Shown here: piece after piece, positions 51,400 through 63,664 of the stretch
Layout: the number at the start of each line of letters is the position of its first letter
Position numbering within the stretch: the first letter of the stretch is position 1
Assembly (NCBI GenBank): GCA_037975125.1
Contig: CM075854.1
Coordinates: 68,595,261-68,659,260, forward strand
Reading direction: 5' to 3'
Source of the DNA: Latrodectus hesperus
Lineage: Eukaryota > Arthropoda > Arachnida > Araneae > Theridiidae
DNA length: 64,000 bases
The notes under the pieces: generated by a model
What the model was told of the DNA's origin: nothing
Seen by the model: the letters and a program-made list of their open reading frames with translations, nothing else
The model's database searches: none
Translations under genes and position numbers: made by a program

Positions 51400-52427
51400 T
51401 TACATAAGACACATGGTTTTGAATGAAAACTTTGTATGCGCTATAAAAGATTTTGGTTTGACATTATTAGTATTAGCTTTATTAATAACTTTATTATAGG
51501 TTGGAGTACGGCTAATGCTTTCTAGCATTGCACTACGCTTTTCTATAAATGTTATCAATGAATCAAATTGAGGTACTTCAGGTGTTTTTAAGGATAATTC
51601 GAATTGTTTCCTGGTTTTTCTATCTAGTTTTTGAAGGATAATGTTTACCAATAAAATATCCGATAATGTTTTTTGTTCATAATTTAAAACCTTTAATACT
51701 CTTACATTTTTCTTGATGCAGTCTACAAAAGAACGTTGTTCCTTTGCAGATTCATGATGAATCTTATCATAATTTAATAGAATTAAAATATGAAAATCAA
51801 CAATCACTCTTTGATTTTCAAAACGTTCAAGAGCTTTAAATAAGGGTTCAAAACTGTCATCAGACGATTCTAATAATTTTGCTTCCGATTTCAAAGATGC
51901 TCTTAAATAATATAATCGTTGAAAATCATTTAACTGAGTATTCTTGATTATTAAATTAGAGAACTGAGTTTTAAAACTTGCCCACTGAGTATATGCTCCA
52001 GAGAAAACTGGAAACGGTATTTCAGGTAAGCGTTTTTTAATACAAATAGTACCTTCAGCTTCATTAGAATTATTTACAAAATTTATAGTATTTTTGAATG
52101 AATCAAGCAAGATTCGTAAGCTTACCTCTAATTTCTCGAGGTGATCAACTGAAGCATCGATATCTACTTCCACTTCTGGAATCCTATCAAAATCAGGAAT
52201 TTCATAATATTGTTCTCTTAATTCCTCGAGTCGTCTTTGGTATTGCTCTATTCTCTTTAGTTCACTTCAGGTCTTGTAGTGTTGGTAGTATTTGTTTCCT
52301 TTTTTTCAGCCACAAAGTTCTCAATTATTGTATTTTCTGTAGCAGTACTTTTGCATCGCGATTTAACTTTTCTATTAAGCTTGAAGTGTTCATTTTTTCT
52401 GGTTTCGATTTTTCTGGTTTTATCCAT
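51400..52427 (-). pseudogene. BEL/Pao gag (DUF1759) pseudogene
   Basis: A first frame starts at ATG 52427, 38 nt inside the 5' LTR, and stops near 52,263. The protein continues in another frame (LKRIEQYQRRLEELREQYYE) into a long open stretch from 52,260 to 51,400. LPEIPFPVFSGAYTQWASFK and DFQRLYYLRASLKSEA are typical DUF1759 signatures of Pao-type Gag. One frameshift and the terminal stop separate it from the zinc-knuckle segment. Gag forms the particle that packages element RNA. Confidence 0.88.
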
Positions 52428-52464
52428 ATCGCATCGCTAGAACTCCGGGTCGAGTATGACCAAA

Positions 52465-52572
52465 TGTTCTTTCACGAACGTAAATTTTCTTGCTTTGTTA
52501 GTGGACTGTATATTTATATATTCTAGCCACACCAAGCCAGTGGCGTGTTAGTTAATATTCCGAGACGGAACA
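52465..52572 (-). repeat. BEL/Pao 5' LTR
   Basis: 108 bp, TG...CA ends; the high-coordinate copy is 5' because the element reads on the minus strand. Very short for this superfamily. Confidence 0.9.
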
Positions 52573-52577
52573 TTTGT

Positions 52578-53317
52578 TATCTGAATTGATTTTTCATTTT
52601 TGTGTGACAAAAAGCTTAACAATATATAATATTACTCTTTTCTTGAACGATAGGAATACAAATCTGGTTTAATATAACGCTCGTTTGGAGGATATATTTG
52701 CTACTTGTGAATTTTTTTTGGGGGGGGGGTTCCATCTCATTATTTAATTAAATCCTATGCTTTTGGACTGTACTTTTGTAGAAAGAGAGCATTTATAAAG
52801 AAATCAATATTGTGTCTCAACAATAAAGATGGTAAAATAGGCACAAATAAGAAAGGATTGGTTTGAATCTTGTTAGATTTATGAATTTTAAATATAAATG
52901 AATAAAATAAATTTTAAATTATATTCAATGTGATTTGGTAAGGATTAGATACTTCACACCTTGCTATTTTAGAGAAATAAGTAATTCTCCATTTTTCCAA
53001 AATCTTTCCAAATTTTCTTGAGGAATGCAAATATGCTATCAAAATTTCTGGATATTTTCTTGAGAAAGAAAATGATTAAACTGGAATAATGAACAAAAGC
53101 ATTTTTAGCTTATATTCCCAGAAGAAGGATATTTTTGTATTAAAAATCTTTTCTAACCTAGTAGCGATAGTTTATTAAATGTTTCCGGATCATTGATAAA
53201 TAATTCAACCTTTTGATTGTTGCATGTAAAATGTTCAGTTAAAAATAATAAATTAAATAAAAGAATCAATAGATTCCTTAATCAGCGAGTTACATGGTTG
53301 AAGTTCACGCTGTTAAA
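52578..53317. other. AT-rich spacer
   Basis: No gene seen. Contains a run of ten G at about 52,720. Confidence 0.55.
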
Positions 53318-53319
53318 TA

Positions 53320-54425
53320 CTCTGGCAGGCCGAACTTTGGAAACATAAGTTTTTTTCTATAACTTCAGGATAAATCATCTGAGAGACATAAAATTCAGAA
53401 TTGAGAGACACCATTTTGTACTTAAACAATGGTGAAAGCATGGTTGTGAAAAAATGAATAAAATGCATATAGTATGAAATAAAACAAAAGAAGCTTTATT
53501 GAACTTATAGTATCATTGAATATGATTGTCAGTCCAAGAGAAAGAACAACAAGCATATGTTCCTCAGTATGGGATATGTCCTCGAAATTTACAGAACCAC
53601 TGTTATAATCTCTTTCCACCATGTTACTGGGATAAAACCGTGTCCCCTCTTTTAATCAATTATCACTGAGAATTGCTTGTGGCACTGAAACGGCTGTCAT
53701 CCGTAAAAAAAAAGACTCTACTGATGAGATATGTAGTTTTTGGCTCATCGTCCCACTTTAAATAGTGGTACCGATGGCCAAATTTCAAAAAAATTTAAAA
53801 TTCAGGACGGTTGGCGAATAATTCATCTTTGTGAAGATATTTGTATGCAACAATTCATGATGTTTATAGCCCTGTTGCTATTTGTAGCTGATGTGCAATG
53901 TCGCTTGCTGCTTTGTTTTGGGCTCTTTTTGTCTGTAGGACAATATTACGGTCATGATTTGCCGTTGTGTGTTTTGGATGGCCACTACCAAGATTTCTTA
54001 TAGCTCTATCTATAATTTGAAAGGCTATCCAAGCGTGCCAAATGGTACTATTGATGATTCAAAAATCTTCAGCTACACTGGTCACTCTACGCCTCTCTTT
54101 CAGCTTTCTGGTTCTTCTTCTACATGTCAAGTCATCCTGATAATTTTTAGTCATATTTCATGAAAGAATCCACTTGAATTTGCTGCGATTGTCTTTAGTT
54201 GCATCGCCCTCGCTCTTTTCTTTTTGCAGTCTTGAGCTGGGTGCTTCACCTCAAGCATTTTACGCACTCTCACTTCAACAGCGACATTTTGTTCCTGACA
54301 TTTGCATACGCATAACCTTCCTATTGAATCGCGTATTCACGGTACAGATTGTAACAACCTCTTCTCCCCAATTTTATAGTTATCTACTTAAAATTTAGAT
54401 TGTTCCTTTAGTTTTGCACACACTG
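53320..54425 (-). mobile_element. Tc1-like element, copy 2: TIR-bounded internal-deletion derivative
   Basis: TA flanks 53318-53319 and 54426-54427. The right end read inward (CAGTGTGTGCAAAACTAAAG) matches the outer end of copy 3 (CATTGGTGAGCAAAAAACTT). Read on the minus strand it is collinear with copy 1: 5' UTR with ATGCGTATGCAAAT, a decayed helix-turn-helix part (VTSVAEDF; FQIIDRAIRN), the start of the catalytic domain (FTDDSRFS) and the 3' UTR. The rest of the catalytic domain is missing. At 1,106 bp it is a non-autonomous derivative. Plus-strand frames across 53.7-54.4 kb are shadows. Confidence 0.85.
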
Positions 54426-54583
54426 TATAATGCTTGTCATGTTATACCAGCTGCGAATTTTAAAAGAAGTACGCAAGCTTTTGTCAAAACATTATCGTAG
54501 AAAAAACAAAGTTTAAAGCAACACGAGCTATTTTCAAAAAACAGTACTTTTTGAATCGAACAAGTACCAAGGAATGTGTTTCA

Positions 54584-54859
54584 CTGTTGTTGTTATCGTG
54601 TGCTGGCAATATAGGGTGCGCTGTTCCACTTTTCCAACTGAACCATATTTAGGTGTGAAGTCCGACTTCCTCAGTGCACACATGCCATAGGTACCCGTTT
54701 ATAGGGTAGGCAACCATTCACACCTCATTCATACAAGGAAAGGACAAAGACAGGATAGATATAGGGAGAAAGTACATCCATGTCCGAACCGGGATTCGAA
54801 CCCAGGACCTCCTTATCCGCAGTCAGACATGCTGACCACAAGACAAGTTGGGCGGCATT
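54584..54859 (-). mobile_element. tRNA-derived SINE (family A) with 9-bp target-site duplication
   Basis: TGTGTTTCA flanks both ends (54575-54583 and 54860-54868). The reverse complement of a B box (GGGATTCGAACCC) lies near the high-coordinate end, with ACCCGTTTATAGGGT and GTCCGACTTCCTCAG in the body. Confidence 0.92.
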
Positions 54860-54868
54860 TGTGTTTCA

Positions 54869-57590
54869 AGTTGTATTTCACTACAATTTGAAAATACAAT
54901 GATAAAAACTTAAATCGTAATTATATATTAATTAAATATGCTTTTATAAGGATTGGATCTGTTTTAATGCAACGAAATTTTAATCTGTTATTTGACAATT
55001 TTCATGCAATTATCATATAATAGATATTTTTAAATTACTTGAATGTAAAAATGATGGAGAATTTTGTTTAAGCTCTTTTTATGGCTGCATGCATGGGATG
55101 CATAAATTATGTATGCTAAAACAGATTATACACATTAACTTTCGATTTTTTCATTTTATAAGGAAAATAAAAACAAGAATTTTTTGTTGAATCGTGGTTC
55201 AAATTGAGCAACAAAAAGTTAGAATTATTGGAAAATCTGTCTTCTTAAAATAAACCTACCGATTTCGAGAAAGACATATTTTAACTACAAATGAATCGGA
55301 TTTGAAAGAGATGAATTTGGAAGAAAGAGGAACCGATTGCGAGGATGAAAATACTTTTCCTGGTGATTACCTCTTGACACTATCAAGACAGCTGTCCAGG
55401 ATCCGTTTCGGAGAAAACACTCCTTTCGAAGAAGATTCATTCTTTCATCATTATAAAAGGAGTCATTAATGTTCTGAAAAGTTCAAATCACTTTAGAAGC
55501 GTGGAAAATTATTGGGCTGGAATTTATACGCCTCCTTAATCGACGAATTTGGGAAAGGAGTCGGAGATACTCCGGAACAGAACCAGGAATTTTCTTTTCG
55601 TTCTCCAATGCTTCCATTTCCTCAGAGTAGAGACACTTCCTCAGAAAAGGAATAAATTGAAGATATTCCTGGAAATGCTTGGAAATTGTTAAGGCTTTAT
55701 AAATTGAACAAATAAGGAGGGTGCTTAGAAATCTGACACAGCTCGTTTAGAAAGGTAAGCTGGGACCAGTTTTCTCTTTATAACTGCAGAAAGAGTTTTG
55801 ACAAGATGATGCCTTTCTTTCTACGGATTGTTGGTCACCATCGAAAAGTTAATGAGCAGAAAAGTGAAAAACTGGTATAAGCGACAAGTTTCATTATGAG
55901 TTCTCTTGAACTTGATAAAATCTGGCTGATTTTCAGACGATTCTTTGAGTATTTAGAATGACACGTGTTTTTGTTATATTAGTGTACTCATATGTGTACT
56001 TTTACATGTGATTTATGGAGCTACAGTCTGAAAATATTGCCCATATCCGCAATTAGATGCTATTTTTTATGAAAAGGGAAGAAATTTGTGTTTCGTTTGT
56101 AATTTTTCGTCTAACTATAGTGTTAAGTAATATAAGTGATTTGTTGTATATAAATTGATTGTTTGTTTAAAATATGTTACATGTTTAAAATAATAGGATA
56201 TCATGCATAAAGTTATATTTAAAAAGATTTGTTGTAAGTTACCTCGTTAGAAAAAAATGAAAAGTTTTTTCAATAAGATAAGTGATTATTAGACAAATCT
56301 TTCTTACTAATAATCTAAAGAAAAAATTAAGAATTATGGACACAAAACTGTTTTACACTGCTAACACTGCTAAAGTAATACTGTTACATGATCATACCAC
56401 TAAAGTAATCGAAAACTGCTGCAATAACTTGATTTCAAGCACCGAATAAAAATAATGTCCTTTCATTTTAAAATCAATAGAGCAGTATTTAAATTTTAAG
56501 ACCGTTATAAAATGTATTCTTCTCATAAATAAGTTTGAATGTTTTATATTTTTATTTAATATGAGTTTAAAAAGCTATAAATTGGATCAATTATAAAAGG
56601 AAATAAGTGCAATATATACATTTAAAATATTTATATGTATACAGTGTTCTTATCTTCTCTCTTACGATCTCTAAAGTTTTTGAATTTCATTATATAAGCT
56701 TCGGCGAAGGATTTATTTATATAAAATATAAGCAAATAAAATATTTATAACTATATAGATATTTAGGGGAATATGTATAACACAACATATATGTATCACG
56801 GACTAGGGATTTTAAATATATCTTTGTCATGTAAAAGTTTAAAAAAGAATATCTATAGTAAAAAACATTAATTATTTTTCCTTTCAGAAAAAGCACTTTT
56901 GAATTTCACAAGAAATCTTGTAAAACATTTAGAATGTCATTTCAGGGTAAAATAATAATTCGCAAAAAAGATCAATAGATGGGGCTACATGTGTTTGAAT
57001 TAATAAATTGCCATTATTTGATTAATGCGACAAATGAGGAAACATCATGGGAAAAAATTGACAGATTTTTTAGCAACATAAGAAAACCCTGACCAACGTC
57101 CTTCTTAAAATGTGCAGATCAACTTAAAATAAACTTAAGGACTGAGGAAAAGAGTTTGCTAATTGTTTTCTTATGAAAAATTTCAAAAAGCTCTTTCAGG
57201 TATCCAAAGGTTTCCTTGCCGTACGGAGAAAAGTTTTCATTGTGTATAAGATTAAAAAATTAATGTATGATATAAAATTTTGTTAAAAATAAATTATATA
57301 TAAATGAAGAAATCTTGATACAATTTATATCTTTTATGCGCTTTATTTAATAATTTCCTGTGTCTTCCATTATATTTTCTACTTTTTATTTTTAACTGAT
57401 TTTTTATTTTTAATATAATTAATGTGAATACTTACTTTACAATTTAGTAAAAAAATTAAAAATTTCTACTCAGCCACACAAAATAACTTATGTGACTGTA
57501 TCATGGACGCGTAAATCAGAGAGATACGCTAGCTCACTTTCCAGTATGTTACATGGATATATTACATGTTCTTAGTGGAAAGATCAATTA
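54869..57590. other. Intergenic DNA with a less AT-biased patch at 55.2-55.9 kb
   Basis: No gene confirmed. The patch contains the coding-like stretch listed at 55293-55469 and further short broken frames (EFSFRSPMLPFPQSRDTSSE; KSFDKMMPFFLRIVGHHRK). The rest is AT-rich. Confidence 0.5.
55293..55469 (+). pseudogene. Unrecognised coding-like fragment
   Basis: A 58-codon open stretch ends at TAA 55467-55469. It reads LKEMNLEERGTDCEDENTFP, then GDYLLTLSRQLSRIRFGENT and FEEDSFFHHYKRS. Composition is acidic and serine-containing and looks like real protein. No initiating Met in a good context. Further broken frames continue for about 500 nt. A decayed gene or retroelement fragment is possible; no family recognised. 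Confidence 0.3.
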
Positions 57591-58150
57591 TTTGGAGTGT
57601 AAGCTCTTTGCTTCGATCCCAACTGTTTTTGAATAACCTGTTGTGTTAATGATTTCTTTTTTTATATTTCTCAGGTGGGTGTGCTTAAGATTTTTCTGGG
57701 CTTCTTCTCTCTTATGTTGCATAAGTATAATACAACCTATTATCTATCAAAATCCTTCTACAGGAAAAAGTATGCAGTTTATGCTTAAAAAAGTCTTACT
57801 ATTCTATTCTGATATTTGGTTATCTTTTATCATGGAGTATACTGATGAATTTTTCTTTTCGACAATTGATTAAGTGTTCTATGAGTTCATAACAGAAGGT
57901 AATATATTGTGGATATTAAAAAAATGCAGTAAAACAGCCTTGTCTACATCTATATGCTGTATGAGGTCAGATTATCACTAAAACAATCCATTTTAGAAAG
58001 ACAGTTAGATGTCTTAAAAGAAAAAAGTTTCTATTTGATACAAATGATTATTAAACAACGGGAGATGGTTATTCTGCTTCTGTATTCTGCATGTACAACT
58101 TCCTACTGTAGATATTTTCAGAGTATCCACCCTTTTGATTAGTACACGCA
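57590..58150 (+). repeat. Two diverged family C tRNA-like units
   Basis: Unit 1 (about 57,590-57,880) has TGCTTCGATCCCAACTGTTT, GGTGGGTGTGCTTAAGATTT and AAAATCCTTCTACAGGAAAA. Unit 2 (about 57,960-58,150) has TTATTAAACAACGGGAGATG and TTCTGTATTCTGCATGT. The landmarks and order match the array at 34.6-38.4 kb. Confidence 0.5.
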
Positions 58151-58179
58151 ATCTTTGAAAAAGATTATGCTATGGACAT

Positions 58180-59234
58180 TCAAAATGATATATTACAAGT
58201 TTGAAACAATTAAATTATTTTTGTAAAGGTCCAATTCATCACAAAATTCAGTGACACATTGGAATAAATTCTGTGGGATAATATTTCCGTAAACTTTTAC
58301 AAATTTTTAACCAGTCAAAATAAATAATAAAAATCATTTTTGGAATTAACCTGTATATTATTTTCAGCAATAAAACTGTCAACGTAGAGTACCTGAAATT
58401 AAATAAGAAATTCACGGGAAGAATGTATCAAAAATCCTGTTACAGAATAACATAAAAATCAGAAAATATGCTTTTATGCCAAAAAATTTCATCTAGCAAA
58501 AAGGAAAAAAAAAAAAAAAACTAATTAAAAAAATATTATATGTTAATTTATTATTAAATTTAATTTTAAAATTAATTATTAAATTTAATTATTATTAAAT
58601 TTAAAAATAATATAATAAGTTATAAATTCTTTAATAACTTTAAACAGAGCATTACAAATATATATGAATGTGGCATAAATTGGGTTCTTTAAGGTGGAAG
58701 AAAGATGTAACATAATCAAAGTATTATATATGCTCAAAAATAAATTTACTTAGGGTACATTGTGTGCATCTAAGTATCTAAAATGAGCTCACTTTTTTCT
58801 TGAGTTTTACTTTAAAATTATGGTTACAAGGTACTTGAAAATATTCAATTTATCAAGTCTATACGATACATATAAATTCTTTATATTCGTTTTTTTATGT
58901 AAACAAATTTAATACATGTTTAAGTATTTGCAGAGTACATTATAAAAAAGTTATTATAATTATATATCTTAGAACATTCATTTTCAGTGATATTAATGAA
59001 TTCATTGAATTTTAAATAAATTCCTTTTTAGTGAATAAATATCAAATGGTATACTTAGTGAGAAATTTTATGTTTCTTACTTATTTTATTAAAACAGTAT
59101 TAACACTATAGGAATGAGACAGAAAATCTTGAATGATTTGCATGATATAAAGCTTTTAACAATACAGTTATATTATTTTATCGTTTATAATTAATATTAA
59201 TTAATACGAATACATTTTCCTCCAATAGCACAAT
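58180..59234. other. AT-rich intergenic DNA
   Basis: No gene seen. 58,540-58,620 consists of short ATTATTAAATTTAA-type repeats. Confidence 0.55.
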
Positions 59235-59245
59235 TCAAATACAGT

Positions 59246-59554
59246 TGTTGTTGTTACTAATGACACTTGGACAAGGCAAGCTCGCTTTGTCTTGGCTATG
59301 CTAATTTAAGTCAATTGGGAGCGTCTTTCGTTTTAATCAGAGAACCATGAAGGTGAAAGTACGACTTTGCTCTGCACGCATGCCATAGGTACCCGTTTAT
59401 AGGGTAGGCAACCATTCACACCTCATTCATACACGGAAAGGACAAAGATAGGATAGATAGAGAGAGAAAGTACATCCATGCCCGAACCGGGATTCGAACC
59501 CAGGACCTCCTTATCCGCAGTCAGTCACGCTGACCACAAGACAAGTTGGGTGGC
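59246..59554 (-). mobile_element. tRNA-derived SINE (family A variant) with 11-bp target-site duplication
   Basis: TCAAATACAGT flanks both ends (59235-59245 and 59555-59565). The tRNA-like half (GGGATTCGAACCC reversed, ACCCGTTTATAGGGTAGGC) matches family A. The tail-side half (about 59,255-59,365, with CTTGGACAAGGCAAGCTCGC) is unlike the other copies, so it is a chimeric or variant subfamily. Confidence 0.9.
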
Positions 59555-59565
59555 TCAAATACAGT

Positions 59566-60100
59566 AATCTTTATTGATAATTAATTTTGGTGGTGTAACA
59601 CAATTTATGTGTGTTTAAATTACACCATCATTAAAAACGCTATTTTAAATTAATTCTCTTTTCTTATAATCTGGCTGACACTATGAGATATTATGATCCA
59701 TAACAGTTCACAAATATTTAAATTTTTTTGAAGATTAAAGTATTTGTTTGTATTTGTAAGTATTTGTTTTTCGAAATTGTGTTATCAAGCCTTTTAATGA
59801 GTGTAAATTTATAGATAAAAATACTATATTCTTTTTCCATGATTATTTACTGACTATCATTTCACCAACAAATTACTTAATATCGTAAAATAGCCAAATT
59901 ATTATTTTTGAATGTTTTAGTTTTTAACTACAATTACTATCAGAACGTTTGAGTTATCATACATATTTAGCATTAAAATTAAATTATTTTTTTGTATAAA
60001 GGAATCATAATATTTTTGATTGTAATTAAGTAGCTCTAATTTATTGTAAATCAATTTTTCCCATTATTAATATGTAAAGATATTATATGAACTCTAATAC
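59566..60100. other. AT-rich intergenic DNA
   Basis: No gene or element seen. Confidence 0.55.
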
Positions 60101-60104
60101 GTAC

Positions 60105-60712
60105 AATCCCTGCCTCTTCTGACATCTTCGAGTGCAAACATCTACTGATATAGTTGTATAACTTTTCGGAAAAAGTTATGTTACAGTGGATTCCAGGACA
60201 CTGCGGTGTTGCTGGTAATAAGTTAGCCGACTACCTTGATAAGCAGGGTACTTCTATCTAACAAACATCAAGAAAGTAAATTCCCCTCAATAACACCTAG
60301 CTTCTCATTAAGAAAAAGATAAAGAACATTGCCTTAAATCAATTCCCAGAGAGGCACTCTAACAAGACCTGGTGAAATAATCTTCAGTTTATCCTTAAAT
60401 GGCCTAGACGCAGGGCTGTTGCCGAGTTTCGTTTGGCCACCGGGCATGACTGCCTTCTTAAACACCTATGTAGAACTGGCATAGCCCAAGAACTTTTCTG
60501 CAAGCTTTGCTATCTTCGGGAGGATATGGAAGTACACTATCTCTCTGTGTCGCTGTCCAGCACTATCCGAACCTTCCTTGTGCGATCACTACTGGCGTGA
60601 TCGAGGCATCCTCAGCGCTTTATAGACTTTTCTGTGTTCACTTGTCTACTTATTCTTTCTGTATTTGAGGCGCAGTGGTCTTTGTAAACATAGCCACTGC
60701 AAATAAAAAAAA
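60105..60712 (+). mobile_element. Non-LTR retrotransposon 3' remnant (RNase H tail, poly-A)
   Basis: KVMLQWIPGHCGVAGNKLAD then YLDKQGTS is the conserved end of RNase H in jockey-like elements. After a stop and frame change, LKWPRRRAVAEFRLATGHD, LLKHLCRTGIAQELFCKLC and LREDMEVHYL match the C-terminal tail, although its cysteine motif is degraded. It ends in AAATAAAAAAAATA. 5'-truncated and inactive. Distinct from the remnant at 16.2 kb. Confidence 0.82.
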
Positions 60713-60719
60713 TATGTAA

Positions 60720-62512
60720 ATATATTATAAAAATATGATATAAATTAACTATGTAATTTTTTAAACTTTGATAAAATAAAAGAATTTAAAAATTTATTAA
60801 AGCCTAATTATTAAAAAGCGACATTTATATTAAGAATACAATTTTTTTAAGGTATTCCAAATGCTGAAATAAATTAAACTGCTTAAGTTATCAAAATTCA
60901 AGGAAGAAATGAAATCGTAATAATTTCCTAGCTAAATATATAATTTTTTGTATTACAGAATTCAGAAACTGGGCGATATTAAAAATTTCAGAATTATTAT
61001 ATTGAATTTTAATCTCTTAAAAATTTTAATTCAAGAGAATAAAATAATGATTTAACATTATTTTATTCTCTTTATATTTTATAAAGATCTCTGATCAAAG
61101 GAAAACTGTTTTATTAAGAGCAATGCATATTTTAAGAAAAATATGAACATAGAGAAAACAGCTGTTGCTTAGTCATATATACAAAAAATGCAAATTAAAA
61201 ATGTAGAAATAATTACTTTGTGAGTAAAATTAAAAAGGATAAAGTAGTAAATTAAAGATAAATTGATAAAAATATTTGTTTTAAATAACCAAACTTTTAA
61301 CAAAAATAATTAAAAAATTTTGTGTATTTAAGTTCCAACTTTATAATTAGAACAAGCTATTTTAATCCTAAATAAATAAATATGTTAAAAAAATTAGTTT
61401 TTATAAATGTTTTAAAATATTTTACATATGCATAATATTTTTTAAGCTATTATTTTGAGGTATAATAGTTGTGATTCTAATTAAATTGTAAAAGAAAATG
61501 CTAATATGTATAATTTAGAGAAATATCACTTTTCCATTTCTTTAAAATAGTTTCCAAAAAATTAAAAAATTGTTTTACCAATACTTTTTCTCTTCCATAA
61601 ATTCAATTGTAATGTTAATTTTATCTGATACCATGCAAAACATAATTTTTCAGATATAAAGGAAATAATTTGTAAAAACTAAAATATTCTGAAACTTCAT
61701 ATTTATTTTTTTGTATTACAATTGCTATTCTCCAGTGTGTTCCGCTTATTTTGTGCAAAAGTGTATTTACTTAAACTTCCAATGGCCTAAGCTATAACAT
61801 TTTTAAAAACTGTTTTATAAAGGTATTATCAATAGAATTCAAATTCCGTTTCCGTTTGAAAGTTGTTGTGGTTTTGGCATACATTTTGAGAAAGAAACAT
61901 TGCTTTATATGATATTTTTGATGATAGAAAATCTAATTCAATTTAAAAAGCAAAGTTTTGAAAGTTCAGTAGAAAATTATTTTTGTTGCACAATAGATAA
62001 GGTTTCTAATCTCTTAAGACTAACCAAGTTTGGCGATGTCTCTGTCATTCGCTGTAATCTCTAAAATATTTTGCATTTCACGATTAAAATTACAGTTATG
62101 CTGCCACACAAGACAGTTTTTTAGATGAAAGAACCAATAATAAATAAGGTACATAGAAAGTAAGCGCTGGAAAATATTTTCTATATTGGTTTTATTGTAT
62201 TATGGGTGACACTCGTTAAACTTTTTAAGAAATTTATGTCTTACATTACTAGGTATAGGAGTTTTATAAGTAATCTTTGAATAAATTGATACCAGTTTTC
62301 TTCTTCGTTAGGTACATTTTTTACTTATTTATACAATATTTTAATGTTTCAAATGTTTCAACCAACAAAAATAATTCACAACTGCTTTTTCCATTATATT
62401 GTTTCCAAATAAATTAATTCTGCATTATAGTATAGATTGTGTTATTTTTCGCAAGATGCTTTTTAACACTTTCTATTTTTAAAAGATAATTTTATTTATT
62501 AAAGAATATATC
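60720..62512. other. AT-rich intergenic DNA
   Basis: No gene or element recognised in about 1.8 kb. Confidence 0.55.
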
Positions 62513-62514
62513 TA

Positions 62515-63660
62515 CATTGGTGAGCAAAAAACTTAAGAAACTAATGTTTTGTGTCATAACTCCACAAGAAATAAGCTGAGAGAAATGAAATTCAGAAATG
62601 TGAGACAACATTTTCTACTTAACCGATGACGAAAATATAGCTACGTAAAAATGAATGCAACGCAAGCAATGTGGGGATCAAACAAAAATTCTTTAACGAA
62701 CTCATAATTTCAATAAACATAATTATCTGTCCAAGAGGAAGAAAAACAAGCAGATTCTCCTTAGTATGGGATTTGCCCTCCTCTTACTGCAACATTGCTT
62801 CACATAGCCTCTTCATAATCAACACTAGATTGTCCAACAATTTTTGAAATGAGAGTTTCCTTCTTCAATTAGCATCTGTTTGATTGTTGAATGTTTCTTG
62901 AAAGATCATGTCTCAAGTTGTCTCGATAAAGCACCCATACATGTTCTATGGGATTTAAGTCAGCTATGTACATTTGCCTAATCATTCATATGATATTTTT
63001 CCTTTCCAGTAGCTGCTGAACAACAGGAGTCTGGTGTGACAGTGCATTGCTATCATAAAAATGAAATCTGCACCAATGGCACATTGGAACAGACGTACAT
63101 GAAGAAGGATTACCTCCTTACAATAGCAGTCTACAGTTACAAAATTTCTGTCGAAAACGAAAAGCATAGTCCATCTGTTCAGCTTAATGCCTCTCCAGAC
63201 AACAACTCGAGGACTACTATTAAGATTTCCATCTGCCTTGTTACAGTGAGGTAATCAAGTCCTAACCTCTCTCTAATCAAATGGAATTGAGAATCACTAG
63301 TGAAACTAAAACAACTCTAATGCGTAAAGAGGACACGACTCCATGGATGAAATAACCAGATTTGTGTTCTTTGTATCACTCTAAAGGATTCTGAATGTTG
63401 CATACTTTGAAAGACAGCTAACTTTCAAAGGGATGCGTCATTCACAAAAGGCAGGTGAGTAGGCCATCTTAGTGAAGGTGTCAGCACACAGTAAACTTGT
63501 TGCCTTGTTACTGTACACAATTGCTGAGCAATGATGCTTACTGTCTGATTACGTGCTCTTTTCATCTACCGAAAGATATACCGGTCGTCCACTGCAGTTG
63601 AGTTCCTTGAGTGACGACCATCAACATTTTTAATAGTTCTTCCTACGGTTTGCCTGATAA
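62515..63660 (-). mobile_element. Tc1-like element, copy 3, 5'-truncated
   Basis: The left (3') end starts CATTGGTGAGCAAAAAACTT after TA at 62513-62514, matching the TIR of copy 2. On the minus strand it is collinear with copy 1 from the middle of the N-terminal domain (TAVDDRYI-like) through VPMCHWCRFHFYDSNAL-like sequence and DLNPIEHVW to the 3' UTR. The 5' TIR and first helix-turn-helix are missing, and stops are frequent. The plus-strand frame at 63036-63254 is its antisense shadow. Confidence 0.85.
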
Positions 63661-63664
63661 TATT

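Larger units (their letters stand above)
48808..52572 (-). mobile_element. BEL/Pao LTR retrotransposon, internally deleted, with 5-bp target-site duplication
   Basis: LTRs at 48808-48916 and 52465-52572 (about 109 and 108 bp) start TGTTC and end GAACA. TTTGT flanks both outer ends (48803-48807 and 52573-52577), a 5-bp duplication typical of BEL/Pao. Read on the minus strand, a candidate primer-binding site starting TGGTCATACTCGACCC follows the 5' LTR after two bases. A purine-rich GGGTGGGA abuts the 3' LTR. Gag (DUF1759), CCHC knuckles, aspartic-protease-like, pre-integrase, integrase and DUF5641-like segments are recognisable. Reverse transcriptase and RNase H are absent. At 3.77 kb it is well below the usual 6-7 kb. 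The LTRs differ at about a dozen positions, so the insertion is not recent. Confidence 0.93.

Noticed and set aside
52098..52526. Plus-strand 142-codon ORF
   Set aside because: Antisense to the BEL/Pao gag and 5' LTR.
52715..52730. Poly-G run as a G-quadruplex
   Set aside because: A single run of ten G without further runs nearby does not support a quadruplex.
53740..54398. Three plus-strand ORFs of 69-87 codons
   Set aside because: Antisense of the Tc1-like deletion derivative, which is collinear with the copy at 13.6 kb on the minus strand.
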